Below, piece after piece: positions 1-12,030 of a stretch of DNA of 64,000 nucleotides. Every line of letters begins with the position of its first letter. Positions within the stretch are counted from its first letter, which is position 1. Source of the stretch: Phoenix dactylifera (lineage: Eukaryota > Streptophyta > Magnoliopsida > Arecales > Arecaceae); contig NC_052399.1 in the NCBI RefSeq assembly GCF_009389715.1, positions 5,892,585 to 5,956,584 of the forward strand, written 5' to 3'. The notes under the pieces were generated by a model. It did no database searches, was not told the origin of the DNA, and saw nothing but the letters and a program-made list of their open reading frames with translations. Both the position numbers and the translations under genes were made by a program.

Positions 1-3
<3 letters not shown>

Positions 4-34
<31 letters not shown>
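4..34. repeat. A-homopolymer at window edge
   Basis: A run of 31 A follows AGC at the very start of the window. The full-length LINE near 37.4 kb also ends in AGC followed by A-rich sequence, so this may be the poly(A) tail of another LINE whose body lies outside the window. A simple homopolymer is equally possible. Confidence 0.5.
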
Positions 35-35
<1 letters not shown>

Positions 36-2230
36 GGGACAGGGTAAACTTCGTGACAAAAGGAAATTAAATTGGACCCTGGAAACTGATGAAAGATACA
101 AAATTGTTTGCCCAAACAATTTTGTTATGGGAGAACATTATTCACAAGATTATTAGTGTCTTGGATGGAGTATGAAGTTACTACCAGAATTTTTCATTAT
201 TGGAAGTGAATCTTTTTTAGCCGACTAACATCCTTGATCGCGTTCTGCATGCTCTTAAGACTCTATTTCACAGTAAGAAAAGTAAAATAACGGAAATTAT
301 GCCCAAGGATGTGAATTAGCCTTTCTACTTTCCAGCCTCCCATCATGGAGTTTGTCGTTAACTCGCTTTTATTGAGATAGATTTACTATATAGTTTCAAT
401 TCATGCTAATCATCAACTTGTGAACTCTCCATGGTTGTTCCAATTAAACTCTGATAGGAGAATCGTATGCAATGTGCATGGTTTTCAACAGCTTTCAAAA
501 GCCCTGTAGTTTTGAAGGAAGAAGCAACGGATTGAGCATTAAAGGTTCGAAAGAATGTGCAACGGCTTTCACTATTTTGAGGTTGAAGAAGACTAGGTAC
601 AAAAGAGTTATAATTGGACTTAAAGAGTGGTTCTGATGACCGCTCTAGTAGTCAACTCTGGTGCTTACCAACGCAAATAGAGAACTTGTGGTGATAGTCT
701 AATCTTATGGGCAGCTGAGAAACATCGATATGAACATTCAAAGTTCATTTCACATTTTCGAGTGGACTGATCTACCGTTCATCTTTTTTGAAATCTCTTT
801 TCTGTGTAAAGATTACTTCAAAGAAGAGTGTTGTTGGCTAGTTTTAATAAAGCAACAAAAAAAGTGAGAATTAATAAATGCATCATTACATTTTTCTGCT
901 ACATACAATTGATTAGTTCTTGCATTTCCCCTCGTAACAAGGAGAGTTCTGAATCGATGTGGATGAAAAGCCATAAACTCTCAACTCCAAGCCTTCATGA
1001 AGTTCTAGTAACGCCCAGAATAAAAGGTATGCATCAATTCTTGAGGAAAATAAGGGGGAACCAATCTGTTTCACCCATTTTTCATCTAAAGGATCATGTA
1101 GATTTAGCATTTCGGTAATTAAAAGGAGCAATAGATAAACGAACCAATAATCTACCGTATCTGTTTCAAAACGTTCTGCCTAATTTCAGCTTATACAAGT
1201 CATATCAAAGTTGATTTTTTTTTTTTAAAAAAAATATCTCATTTCTATTAACGTGAGTTTCATAATGATCCCCAGTAGTATTTTGCATCACCCAGTTAAT
1301 GTGTTATCCAAGAAGCTGAAATTATGTCATGCAAACAATAGGAACATTTAGTAAACAAATTTGGGCAATGTTTGAGCTACACCAAAAAATATATTATGTA
1401 AACAGTAGGATTCTTATGGTAATTTACCCAGGGAATATCAGAACTAATCCTGGCACTTGGTGTGCGTTTGGATTGCTGAGACTAGTTCAAATGAAACTTA
1501 AAGAAAACTATGTTACATAAGGCTTGAAAATGTGTTATGCAAATAATAGGAACTTCTCTGTTTCATTTACGTACCCCAGCAATATTTGAAATATTGCAGC
1601 ACTTGGAGTGCTGGACTAGCTCAAGTGCAACATAAGAATAGGTGACAAGGAAATCCAAGTGTTTATCAAACTTATATCCTTGAGCTAACTTTTTAGCATG
1701 ACTGGCCCTTTGACGAATTCATTTGACGAAATAGGCGGAAGGTTAATGAGGAAGGTGGAGATTACCAAACGACCACTTGGATCATGGGATGGATTAGGTG
1801 ACGATGCCATGCCATCATTGGTAGCCCACCATAACCATCGTGGTGTATCTCACCATCCATCATTGCTCTGGAAGATGAGCGCGCTTGCAAGTGGTGTCGC
1901 TGACTCTGAGGTAGTAGCCGACACGATTTGGTTGGTGCGCCCGTTTAATAAGCAAGGTGGCCACTCTACGAGCCTACATTAATGGATACACGAAGCAAAG
2001 TGTCACACATTCACAAATTTAGCCATCCCATCTTTCCCTCTTTCCCTGGAGTAGCGTGTGTCACTTTATCGTGCCTTCAGCACCAAATGGCACGCACTAG
2101 GGCCACCAAGCCCCAAGCCATGTTAGCAAGGCTCCATAAAGATGGATAAAAGTAATGTAGAAAGATCATTGTATATGCTTATTGTTTGATCATAATCATC
2201 TTCCTAAATTATATTATTTTCAAAGTATGA
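35..2230. other. Intergenic, no gene recognised
   Basis: Only short open frames with no recognisable protein similarity are present. From about 1290 to 1620 there are three weakly related stretches built around 'atgcaaacaatagga'-like words, probably a decayed repeat. The moderately GC-rich stretch at 1690-2110 shows no convincing coding signal. Confidence 0.5.
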
Positions 2231-3167
2231 CTTTCTCGAGCTCTAGATGATTGAGGAGCTAATTCATTTACCCGGCACAGTCAAAAAAATTAGGTTTCAC
2301 AAATCCAATTATTTGTTTAAGCCCGGTCTCTTCTAAATAATGCGAACTACATGGGTGCATCTCCACCTCTCTCAAGTTCGAGCCCATTCCTTCTAGTTGG
2401 GATTCAAGTAGAGTGATAATATCTGTTTCCTTCCGCTTGCATGCATTCCAAGATTTAGAGCGACGATTGGAGCACATCATAGGTAACATCTCGAGTCTAA
2501 ATTATATTTATTTTTTTAATCAAATTTTAAATTAATTTTTAAAATTTGATAATTTTTGTGTCTAAATTCAGCTCATGATCAGGTGTAAATTTAACATACT
2601 ATTATAGTTTTAGTAGGCTTGTGCCACTTTTAGCATTGCTTTCGTACTTCTGCATCTTTGGTGGGAACGGGTAGTTAGTAAAACCAACAGCTGATAACCG
2701 CGTTCTAATATGAAATTGTGAAGTTTTGTAATGAGAGCCCTCCATATGAGATTTTTTTTTCCCCTTCGTAGCTTTGCTCGCCAGCCGAAAGTTCGCATGC
2801 CATCATCAAGCAGCATTGATTTAGATGGCAGGACATGACCCGAACCACGCCTCAATCGATTCAAGATTTCAAACCCAAGACCCCGCCATGCACACAGCAC
2901 TCCCCGATGTTTCCCGGCGATCATTATTATTATTGCACCGTCCCACTAGGAAACCCCGGTCGTGGGATCAGAACCAAGCCAAGAAACATCCAACCAACTT
3001 CTCAGCAGATAACTATCCTAAATTTTAACTGAGCCCGGCTTCTCTTGACAGATGTCCATCTCGTGACCGAATTTGATATCCTTCAGTCCAATTCACCCTC
3101 CACAATGACCTCTCTATTATTCATGTTTTGTTACCCATTACCTCGCACCTATGGCTTTTCCAAATGG

Positions 3168-3174
3168 TATAAAT
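3168..3174 (+). promoter_or_regulatory. TATA box of first LTP2 gene
   Basis: TATAAAT lies 72 bases upstream of the start codon at 3240, a normal distance for a plant promoter with a short leader. Confidence 0.65.
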
Positions 3175-3239
3175 GGAGGCTTCACTCCTCCTCCCTTCTT
3201 CCATCCTCCACTAGCCATCTCTTTCTGCTGCTAAGAAAG

Positions 3240-3521
3240 ATGAAGGCATCCATCCTCTTCATGTGTGTTTTGCTCTGCGGCCTCCTCCTCAACCAGGCTC
3301 CAACAACCACGGCGGCGACGTGCGACCCCTCCGAGCTGAGCCCATGCGCCGGTGCAATCCTGTTCTCGTCTCCGCCGTCCTCTGCTTGCTGTGCTGAGCT
3401 CAAGGCGCAGCAGCCCTGCTTCTGCCAGTATGCGAAGAATCCAAACTTGAGCGGCTACATCAACTCCCCCAACAGCCGGAAAGCGGTTGCTGCCTGCGGC
3501 GTGTCGATTCCTCGCTGTTGA
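3240..3521 (+). CDS. Non-specific lipid-transfer protein, type 2 (nsLTP2)
   Basis: This single-exon gene encodes 93 residues. The chosen ATG at 3240 follows a TATA box and gives a classic signal peptide (about residues 1-26, leucine-rich, ending TTTAA) and a mature protein of about 67 residues. The eight cysteines fit the type-2 nsLTP spacing exactly: C-x7-C-x13-CC-x8-CxC-x23-C-x6-C, with the first Cys at 28 and the last at 93. The family forms four disulfides around a hydrophobic tunnel, binds acyl lipids or sterols, and is secreted to the cell wall; roles include cuticle lipid transport and defence. An upstream in-frame extension exists but lacks a signal-peptide start, so I rejected it. 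A paralogue lies 2.3 kb downstream in the same orientation. Confidence 0.93.
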   Translation: MKASILFMCVLLCGLLLNQAPTTTAATCDPSELSPCAGAILFSSPPSSACCAELKAQQPCFCQYAKNPNLSGYINSPNSRKAVAACGVSIPRC

Positions 3522-3740
3522 TCTGGCCAATAATGCTCGCTTTCTCTCAAGAGAGTTTCCTGAGAGAGTGAGAGAACCTTAGCTATGGATGCAAACTATA
3601 TGGTGATGGAGTGTTTGTAGTGTTAATGACTGCCATGTGTTGGTGAATGCTGGTTGTCTGTTCCAGGTGTATCTAATGAAGTATGGACTATCTTAAATAA
3701 TCGCGAGTACTGGAGTTGTTCGCGAGAACTGGCTTTTTAA

Positions 3741-5460
3741 AAAAAAAAAAAAAATTCAGTTTCAACTTCTTCCTTTTGGGAATGTGGAGTTAAGCTACCT
3801 TCCGGGTTGGACCAGATCGAACAGCGTATGCTGTTCTAAGATCTTATTTAACCTTATATACGATTAAAAGGACTTGGACAATATGGATCTCTCTTTTCCG
3901 GCCCCCAGAGTTCTTGGCTGCATTATGGCTGATCATATTCTTAGACAACATGAAAAATAGATTAATCATAATAGTATCATGAAACATGCATTCCTCACAT
4001 TATGATGCAAACTCCCATGCCCTCCCGTCACCTTCATCCATTTCTTTTTGATGGATAGAGGTTGGCATCATTCCCTCATGCATTAAGCAGCAGTTGGCAC
4101 AAAAAGCGGGGCCACCAAGAATCATCAATTGTCATCATCTTCTCTGGCTCTAGATGATTGAAGAACTCAGCCATCCACTGACCATGGTCAAAACACGTAG
4201 GTTTGCCGGGTACAATTACTTGCTTAATAGCTCACTATTGAGTAACAAGACCCATTATCTATCTAAGAAGGTCGGGACACAGAAGTGCCAGTGGTTGAGG
4301 TAGCTAGGTGGGATAATCTTGGTTTCACTTAGAACATTCAAGTTAGAATTGTCAATTTTGGAGGGATATTGCATTTGTTAAATCTTCTAAATTTATCCAA
4401 GACAGATAGAGCTATCTGGAGATGGTCTGGCTTTGTAATCCTTCCAGTCAGCGGTTTTGTAGTTTTTTTAAGAAAAACTCTGAAAGGAGCTACCATACAT
4501 TTCATTAGAAATGAAACGACTACAAAAATTGAGAGTTCTCAAATTTCGGAGTTCTGTTCCTAGCGTCCAGCATATTTGGAAGGTGCATAATTTTTGGCTT
4601 GCTTGGTAATTGACAGCAAGCTCCTCCATAATTTGATAAAATAGAACTGCCCATATATCTTGTGTTTTGTACTCATCAATCCAAATTAATTTCACTTCTC
4701 ATTATACAATATTTAATTAGGTTAGGTAAGCCACACTTCAAAAATACAGCAATTGTAATATTATAATGCAGGCCTTGCTTCGGTATCCTATATTTTTTTA
4801 TTTCCTCGTTGACGTGCTAAGATCGGAAAAGCCTGTCAATATTTCGTGCAACCAAAGATACCAATGAACAAATGGTACCTCAACTTTTCAGGCACATCTT
4901 TTGCCTATTGCTGCAAGATCGTAATCATTCCCTTCTATCTCCAATATTCATATATCACCATGACAACATCCAAAACCTAAGCATTCCGCATCCCTCGCAC
5001 GCTCGCACTACCCCCCTGTCCTCATCTCCTTGCATTGTTCTCCTCGCTCTCTCTATCTCTATCTCTCTCACACACACATGTAACAATCCATCATAAAACA
5101 TGCAATTAATGGTTGTTATTAGGTATTTGCACTATATCATTAATATTTTTTTTCAAAATTTATTTTTTATTTTTCTTTGAAAAATTTATATCACATAAAA
5201 ATTTATATAATGACTGTTATAATAATTATTACGTGAAATTAAATAGCTCAAATCTTGTTGGATAGGATAAATAACAGTTATTATGATCGATTATAAATTT
5301 GGTGAATAGTACGTACATTATAAAGGAATAAGAGCACCGTGGACACCTTGACTGATGGAACGCATAATCAAAGTGGAGACACGAGGAAACAAAAGGCCAA
5401 TTCAAGCATCGAACTCCCACCATGCAACCGGTATCTGCCCTGCCTAATATATTGACTGCC
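3741..5460. other. Spacer between the LTP2 paralogues
   Basis: No coding signal was seen. The stretch at about 4147-4265 is the remnant upstream part of the second duplicated block. At about 5050-5080 there is a CT/CA-rich simple stretch, and around 4849 a 'gcaaccaaagatacca' word resembles one end of the MITE at 12758, although no partner end was found. Confidence 0.5.
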
Positions 5461-5722
5461 ATTATTGGGAAACCTTCCAAAAAACCAAAGTCGTGAGATC
5501 AACAACTCCAACGAAGAATGTCCAACTCACTCTTCAGCTGACAACTGTCCCAAAAGTAAACTGGCCCGGGCTTCTCTTGACAGATGTCCATCTAGTGAAC
5601 TCATTTGAAATTTTCCCCTACAACTCAAGCCTCCACAGGAACCTCTCCATCGTCCGCTTCAAAATCTAACAATTAAGGCTTCCCCTTAGCCTAGACCGGA
5701 CTAGTTCGATCAAATGGTCCTC

Positions 5723-5730
5723 TACAAATA
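5723..5730 (+). promoter_or_regulatory. TATA-like box of second LTP2 gene
   Basis: TACAAATA lies 84 bases upstream of the start codon at 5807, at the place corresponding to the TATAAAT of the first copy. The weaker match could mean a different expression level, but that is inference. Confidence 0.5.
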
Positions 5731-5806
5731 GAGGGGGGGTCGTCCCTTCCCCTATAACCCGTACTCCTCTTGTGCCTCTCTCTCTCGCTCTCTCCAGTGT
5801 CTAAAG

Positions 5807-6088
5807 ATGAAGGCGTCCTTCCTCTTCCTGTCCCTTGTGCTCTTTGGCCTCCTGCTGAGCCAGGCTCCGACCGCCGTGTCGGTGACATGCAATCCCAGCG
5901 CGCTGAGCGCATGCTCGGCGTCGATCCTGAACGGGACTCCACCGAACTCCGCTTGCTGTGCTAAGCTCAAGTCACAGCAGCCCTGCTTCTGCCAGTACAA
6001 GAAGAATCCGAGCTTGAGCGGCTACGTCAACTCTAGCAACGCTCGGAAGATTATCAGTGCCTGCGGCGTGTCAGTCCCACGCTGTTGA
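5807..6088 (+). CDS. Non-specific lipid-transfer protein, type 2 (nsLTP2), second copy
   Basis: Single exon of 93 residues, the same length as the copy at 3240. The signal peptide covers about residues 1-26 (MKASFLFLSLVLFGLLLSQA). The mature protein keeps all eight cysteines with the same C-x7-C-x13-CC-x8-CxC-x23-C-x6-C spacing. By my count 46 of 67 mature residues match the first copy, so the pair is old enough to have diverged in surface residues while the disulfide frame and the CFCQY...NP.LSGY core stayed fixed. The role is that of a secreted lipid carrier. The 3' UTR contains a (GA)12 tract at 6126-6149. Both copies look functional, with no frame damage. Confidence 0.93.
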   Translation: MKASFLFLSLVLFGLLLSQAPTAVSVTCNPSALSACSASILNGTPPNSACCAKLKSQQPCFCQYKKNPSLSGYVNSSNARKIISACGVSVPRC

Positions 6089-6360
6089 TTTGATCGAGCC
6101 TCTCTTGCTCTCTCGAGACTTGGTTGAGAGAGAGAGAGAGAGAGAGAGATGGAGGCTTGGTCATCGATGCAGACTAATATAGTAACGGAGTGTTTGTGGT
6201 GTTAGTAGCTGCCATGTCTTAGTGGTTGCTGTATGGATAGGTCTCGCCTCCTCATTGTCCTTTCCAGGGGTTGATGAGGAGGGCTTGTTCCGTGTATGCT
6301 TAGTATGGATTGTCTTAAATAATCACCAGTGCTGGTGTTGTTATTGAGAACTAAATTTCT

Positions 6361-7170
6361 TAATTTCTTTGACTAACTCTGTTATAAGATCTTAACTAGC
6401 CTAATATTTGATAAAAAGGACTGAGATCGGGGGGGGAGAAACGATCCTAGCTGCTCTTGAGGCACATTAATTTGAGCTCGGCTCAGTTAGAAAATGAGCT
6501 CGAATAAGATGGCCAATAATTCTTAAATATGAAGTGTGAATCAAAACTATATTATTATTGAAATTAAAGATACTGGTACAAATTCTTTCCTTCTAATATC
6601 AAGATTCATATATGAAAGAGAATGATAACAGGCTCTTTCAAAACCGAAGCTCCTCTCAAAACTTCACCTAATCAAGTTTGAGCAACTTATGTTAATCTCA
6701 GCATGAGCTCCAGCCAAACCTGTGCCACCTGATATTCGGCTTTAGCATGGCTCGTTTGCATTCCCTAACTTAAATAATATGTATTTTTTTTAAGATCTTG
6801 ACTGCATAGAATTGATCATATTTTTTCTTAAAGAAAGGTTGTTTAATCACTTGTTCAAATATATTACAAGAATTCCTGACCGTTTTACAGAAAGATAGTA
6901 GTACAGTTGCTTATTCCATCAAGTAGTAATGCGTTCGTTCATGCCATTCATTTACTTTCACTCATCCCTTTCACAAGTGGCCAATTTCATCCTTCCATCC
7001 TATAACTTTTTTTTAATCCAAGAAAAAACTCCAAATCCTTGCTAAGAGATTTTCTTATGCATGTAAGTAAAAGCATGGCTGCAATATGTTTAAGAAGGCA
7101 GCAACTAATGCAGTTACTAATGAATTGATGGGTCTTTGTCCAATCTTTTTCTAAAAAAAAAAGTTTTTTC
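6361..7170. other. Intergenic, no gene recognised
   Basis: AT-rich spacer with a run of nine G at about 6430 and no supported coding sequence. Confidence 0.5.
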
Positions 7171-7285
7171 TCATGTATATCCTCCAAAATATACAAAATT
7201 ATATAAATACCTTTGTAAAATTGCTATTTGCATCTATATACCTCATCCTTCATAAAATACTTATTTTGCATGTATACTCTTCTTT

Positions 7286-7342
<57 letters not shown>

Positions 7343-7580
7343 GTGTGTATATATATATATGTATATATATATATGTGTGTGTGTGTGTGTATATATATAT
7401 ATGTACTCGTATCATCTAACTCCGTTAAAAAAATAAATGATTTAAATTTGAAATGATCGAAATGTCTTTATAAGTAGACGTACAAAAAGAAAACTTTATA
7501 GGATACATAATTACACATGCAAACAAAAACTTTGCAGGGGTATTCATATAAATTACACATATTTAGAATGATATACACTT
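7171..7580. mobile_element. Long terminal-inverted-repeat element (MITE-like), copy A
   Basis: The left arm (about 7171-7285, beginning tcatgtatatcc) and the reverse complement of the right arm (about 7465-7580, beginning aagtgtatatca) align over roughly 110 bases with many shared words such as AAATAT, ATATAAATAC and TTTGCAT. Nothing between them codes for a transposase. A TG/TA microsatellite sits in the centre. This resembles non-autonomous DNA elements with long inverted repeats, but I could not define a target-site duplication. Confidence 0.45.
7286..7404. repeat. Compound (TA)n(TG)n microsatellite
   Basis: Blocks of TG and TA dinucleotides alternate over about 119 bases. Open frames reading Cys-Val or Ile-Tyr repeats here are artefacts of the repeat. 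Confidence 0.95.
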
Positions 7581-8073
7581 AAAAAATAATAAAAAATGAT
7601 CAAAATTCAGTAAAGATGATTCAATTATCCTAACAAAAAAAGATGGCAAAAAAGGATTAATATTATTATGTTATATGATCTCATGTTAATATCAACTCTA
7701 ATAAAATAAATCATATTACTTTTACGAAATTCTCGCTTCAAAAATAAACGACAACTCAACATTTACAAATCATTGCAAAATAGTTTACTAGTCTAAGCAT
7801 CTATATTTAATTTTAATTTGATATGATTTAATCTTTTAAAAATAATAAAGAATATATAGATATCATAAATTCGATAATTATGATTATATCAAAATCAAAT
7901 AGAGAATAGCATTACCAAAATGATCATCTAATATTCCAACTTGACCGACTCATGATCTTAAAAAAAAAAATGATAATGTGGCTTAATCTTGTTTGACTTG
8001 GCGATCCAACTAAATCATAAATGACTAAGCAAGTTTTAATCGAGTTTTGATTTTTTTTAATAAATTTTTTAAA

Positions 8074-8280
8074 TATATTCCCTTCTAAATATGAAAAATT
8101 ATATAAATATTTTTTTTTGCATATCCATCCATAAGGATATTCAGTCATTGTTGTATTAAACTGTTTATTTTTTTCACAAAGTTGGATGGTACGGGCATAT
8201 ATGAATATATATATATATATATATATAGTAATTTTATGAAAGTATTCATACAATTATATATATTTAAGATGGTATACATA
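8074..8280. mobile_element. Long terminal-inverted-repeat element, shorter copy B
   Basis: The left end (about 8074-8125) and the reverse complement of the right end (about 8228-8280) match over roughly 50 bases and share the consensus of copy A (TGTATAYC...AAATAT...ATTATATAAATAC). It contains a short TA run and no coding sequence. It looks like a smaller relative of the 7171-7580 element. Confidence 0.4.
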
Positions 8281-9084
8281 AAAAAAATTAAAATCAATGA
8301 AGTAACTGTTGGTTGGTATCATTGACTTGGATTTGAACCTTCCTGGATTCTTCCTGACTTGATATTCGGAAAAAAAAAAAAAGAGGTTACGAGACATCCA
8401 GTCTCAAACAGACTTCCCTAGGTTCATGATCAAAAATGAAAATATTGCTAACCTTGTTCTTTTATGAATGCCTTAGATTTTCAGAGTCAGTACTCTTATG
8501 ATATATCTCAAATCCCTCAGAGTCCACTCAGAATATTCCGGTGCATTAAATATCGTTATGGACCTCTCTTAAATACTATTTATTGCTTTTTCTATATTAC
8601 CAAGGTATCGAATATCTATTAAATCATTCTCGTTCTTGGAAGCTATTCCAATGGAGGCACTTCCCCCTTTTTGATTGTATTAGAGCTATAAAAATGGTAA
8701 TTCAGTCATAAAAATGCACAGATGCAAATTAGCAATAAAGTTATAAAGGGAGAAATCGATCATGCAGGACTCTGCCATCAAAATAGTACAGATAGATAGA
8801 CAAGATGATATTTTAGAGTAAAACTGTAATTATCAATTTATACAAACAAGAATGAAAAGGATGGATAATGGACCTTTTCTTTTTCCCTTTCCCCTTTCCA
8901 TAGCGAAGTGGTTTTCTCAGAATAAAAAACTTTTTCTCTTTTCCATTGTCCACATCCCATTTAATTATAAATCTTTTCTAAGTCTCTAGAAATGTGGCAT
9001 TAATTTTTTTTTCTTTTCTTTTCATTTCGACTCTTCTTAGTTGGACTCTTAACTACAAAATTTACAAGGTTATCCGAGCTATCT
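8281..9084. other. Intergenic, no gene recognised
   Basis: AT-rich sequence with several poly(A) and poly(T) tracts. No gene or clear repeat was seen. Confidence 0.5.
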
Positions 9085-9800
9085 ATTTTGTTAATTTTTT
9101 GTAATTAGAAATTCTAAATCTATAAAAACGTGTCTCATTAGATAGTTCAAAAGAGAGGCATGCATTCACAAGTAAACAGAATCTACATATAAGGGTAGCA
9201 ATCGAGTAGAGTTGTGTCATATATGGGTCGGATTGGATATGGGTCGAGATCAAAAATTTATCAACCCAAACTTAACCTATTTATTAAATAAGTCAAAATT
9301 TCAAATCTACATCCGACCTAGTTATTAAATAAGTAATCTGACCCAACCCACATAACTCATTTATTAAACAGGTCAAGTCAGGCTAAACGAGTTAGGCAGA
9401 CTTTTAACGGGTTAGACAGATTTAAATAGGTTAATCTGACCTATCCATTTTGTTTATTTTTTGTAATTAGAATCTAAATCTATAAAAACTTGTTCGTTAG
9501 CAAGTTTAGAAAGGAGGCACGCATCCAAAAGCAAACAGGATCTAAATATAAGGGTGGCAATCGAGTCGAGTCGGATCAAATATAGGTCAGGTTGGATGTG
9601 ATTGGGGTCAAAAATTTGTCAATCCAAACTTGACCTATTTATTAAACAAGTCAAAATTTCAAATCTACATCCGACCTAGTTATTAAATAAGTAATCTGAC
9701 CCAACCCACATAACTCATTTATTAAACAGTTCAAGTAAGGCTAAACAAGTCTGACAGATTTTTAACGGGTTAGACAGATTTAAACAAGTTAAATAGGTTA
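9085..9800. repeat. Two-copy tandem repeat, about 360 bp per unit
   Basis: Unit 1 starts near 9085 and unit 2 near 9447; both begin with attttgtt(a/t)attttttgtaattag. Long matches continue through 'ccgacctagttattaaataa' (about 9310 and 9668). The spacing is 357-362 bases. After unit 2, to about 10040, the sequence dissolves into short degenerate words built on 'aaacaggtt' and 'aaacaagtt'. The 'gggtggcaatcgagtcgagtcgg' type words are common at plant transposon ends, so the unit may derive from one. Confidence 0.8.
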
Positions 9801-12030
9801 AGTGAGTCAGGTTAAATAAATCAGAAACAAGTTAAACAGATTTCAAACAAGTTGAAATAAGTTTTAAACAGATTAAACAAGTTAGGTTATAACCCTATCC
9901 AATTATTAAACAGGTTAAAACAGATTAAACGGATCAACGGTTTAAACATAGACTCAATCCATTTAGTAAATAGGTTTAGACAAGTTTAACCATTTACGAC
10001 CCAAATCTATTTATGTCAAACTTAAATCTGCTTAAAACAAATGGTTCGCAAGTCAAGTTGATGCGTTGGATCATAAATTGCAGTCTCTATCTAAAAATCT
10101 AGACTCCAAGATTCTTTCATTAACTATATTAGATAATAAATAAAAAATTAGGTAGGTTCACATCCATGCATATTGTTCGCATGCGCTCTACTTGGTGTCC
10201 CCCCAGATATGGTCCATCTGAACAGGCAGTTTGCGATTCAATGGATGAACCATCATCATAACGATGCATCAACCGAACGCATTTACTGATCCGTGTGTGA
10301 TGCTTCATCTACCACCCGACTGGATTCCGGCCTCTTTGGCGCCATGCAATAAATATCCACCGAACCAGATCCCTAGCATTTATAGATGGGTAACGGCTGC
10401 ATGATGAATTACCACGTTTGGTGCTATATATAATCCCATATTATTATATAATAATAATATTATTTTACATTACAGTAATATTATATTATATATATTATAT
10501 ATATTAATATATGTTATATTTTATTATGTTTTATTATATAATACTGTGCAATATTCTTTATGATAATTTTATTACACAATTATTTTCTCATTTTGTTTAC
10601 CAAACATATATTAAAGTATCACAGTATTTTAGAAATGTAGTTACCAAACAGTAAATAGCTTTTTATAAAAGCTCTATTTTCAACGGCTGTACTTCCAATA
10701 GTTCTACTTCCAACAGTTCTACTACCAACAGATCCTTAAAATTAATCCTCCGCAGTTAAATATATACATCCAACCGGGAGCCATCTCTATTGAAGAAATA
10801 AATACTAGACCTAATGAATCCTCGCTGGTCCGATTAAGGTCAGAATACACACTGCCAACCATCTTAGATTAAAGCCGCAAGTTTTGAAACTTATGTCGTG
10901 TATTATTACTTGAGCATTTCCATAGACAAGCAGATGCAACTTTTACCGTCAATTAGATTTATTTGCAAGGAAGAAAAAGACAAAAGAACAATGAGAAGCC
11001 TTTTGCAAAAGACAGTGGTATATAAGTTGACCCATCAAACCAGCAATAATGTGAGCTGCCACCTTCTGAGAGAAATCAATATCTTCCGAAGTACAGTACC
11101 CATGATGTGACTTATTCCAAAGTTTCAAATGAGGATCTATCAGGTTGGATGAACCCACATGCTCCCGGCTGAAAAAAAAATAATACGATTTTTTGCAAGA
11201 GAACTTATATTTTTTAAAAAATAAACATTTTATTTTTATATTTTTCAATAGATAGTGGCAATTTATTGATCTGTAGCTTTTTTTTTTATTGATTGCTGAA
11301 TTTTTTGTTTTTCATTTGATCCACAGATCACTAAAACTAAGGCCAACCGCTATCGATTAGTTGATTGACAACTTTAAGCCCTCCACCCTTCAAGAAGTCC
11401 GAGTTTCTCCATGACGCATGAGATGTTTACATCGTTCCAAATGAACACAAATATATATAAACATAGTTAAAGATATCGTAGCTGGAAAACCAAATTATTG
11501 GGTACCTGGTACCCAGTAATTTCACAGGGAGAAGAAAAGCTCGAAAAAAAACCACTTTTAAGCTCCAAAAAAAAGGATTAACGGAACCCAAAACATCTAA
11601 CTTTGCTCTCATAGATTTTCTAGAGAGCAAGCAAGGATTATGCTCCACGTGGAGAAAACTCATCCTCCAACCTAAAACCATTTGAAATGGCCATATAAGC
11701 TTTGCATCAAATAACCACTGTACCTTGGTTCGGATCGCGGGGGCAAAAGCACAAAAAAAAAAGCCTACTCTCCGCTGGGCACCGTTATATATAAAATCCC
11801 GCTTCTGCGAGTAATAATAGCTCAGCCTGCTCGAAGGCTTAGGCTTTGCTTAGATGAGCTGGGGTTAAGTACAGGGTGGGGAATAGCCCTACCAGTTCCT
11901 TAGAGAGAGGGGGGAAAATGGGTTTGCAACTTTGCATCAAATACAAGCCTCGAACGTATATAAGCCAGATAAGAGAGCCAGGAAACTGGACTGAAAGAAA
12001 TCCTGAAATAGGTGCGGGATCAGATATGGC
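9801..12030. other. Intergenic, no gene recognised
   Basis: Degenerate repeat words continue to about 10040. An extremely AT-rich stretch lies at about 10430-10570, flanked by 'gtttggt' and 'accaaac' words that could mark an eroded MITE, but I could not define its ends. No coding exons were recognised. Confidence 0.45.

Larger units (their letters stand above)
2231..6360 (+). repeat. Tandem duplicated block carrying two LTP2 genes
   Basis: Block 1 (about 2231-3740) and block 2 (about 4147-6360) share homology beyond the coding exons. The word GCTCTAGATGATTGA occurs near 2240 and again near 4148. The proximal promoters match around 'cttctcttgacagatgtcca' (about 3040 and 5570). The 3' regions match from the stop codon to 'cttaaataatc' (about 3690 and 6315). 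Block 2 is longer because about 0.9 kb of AT-rich sequence lies between its upstream word and its promoter. This fits an old tandem gene duplication followed by drift and insertion. Confidence 0.7.

Noticed and set aside
4849-4880. Word resembling the right end of the MITE at 12758
   Set aside because: No matching inverted end or target duplication was found nearby.
7173-7436. Frames encoding Cys-Val and Ile-Tyr repeats
   Set aside because: Direct translation of the TG/TA microsatellite.
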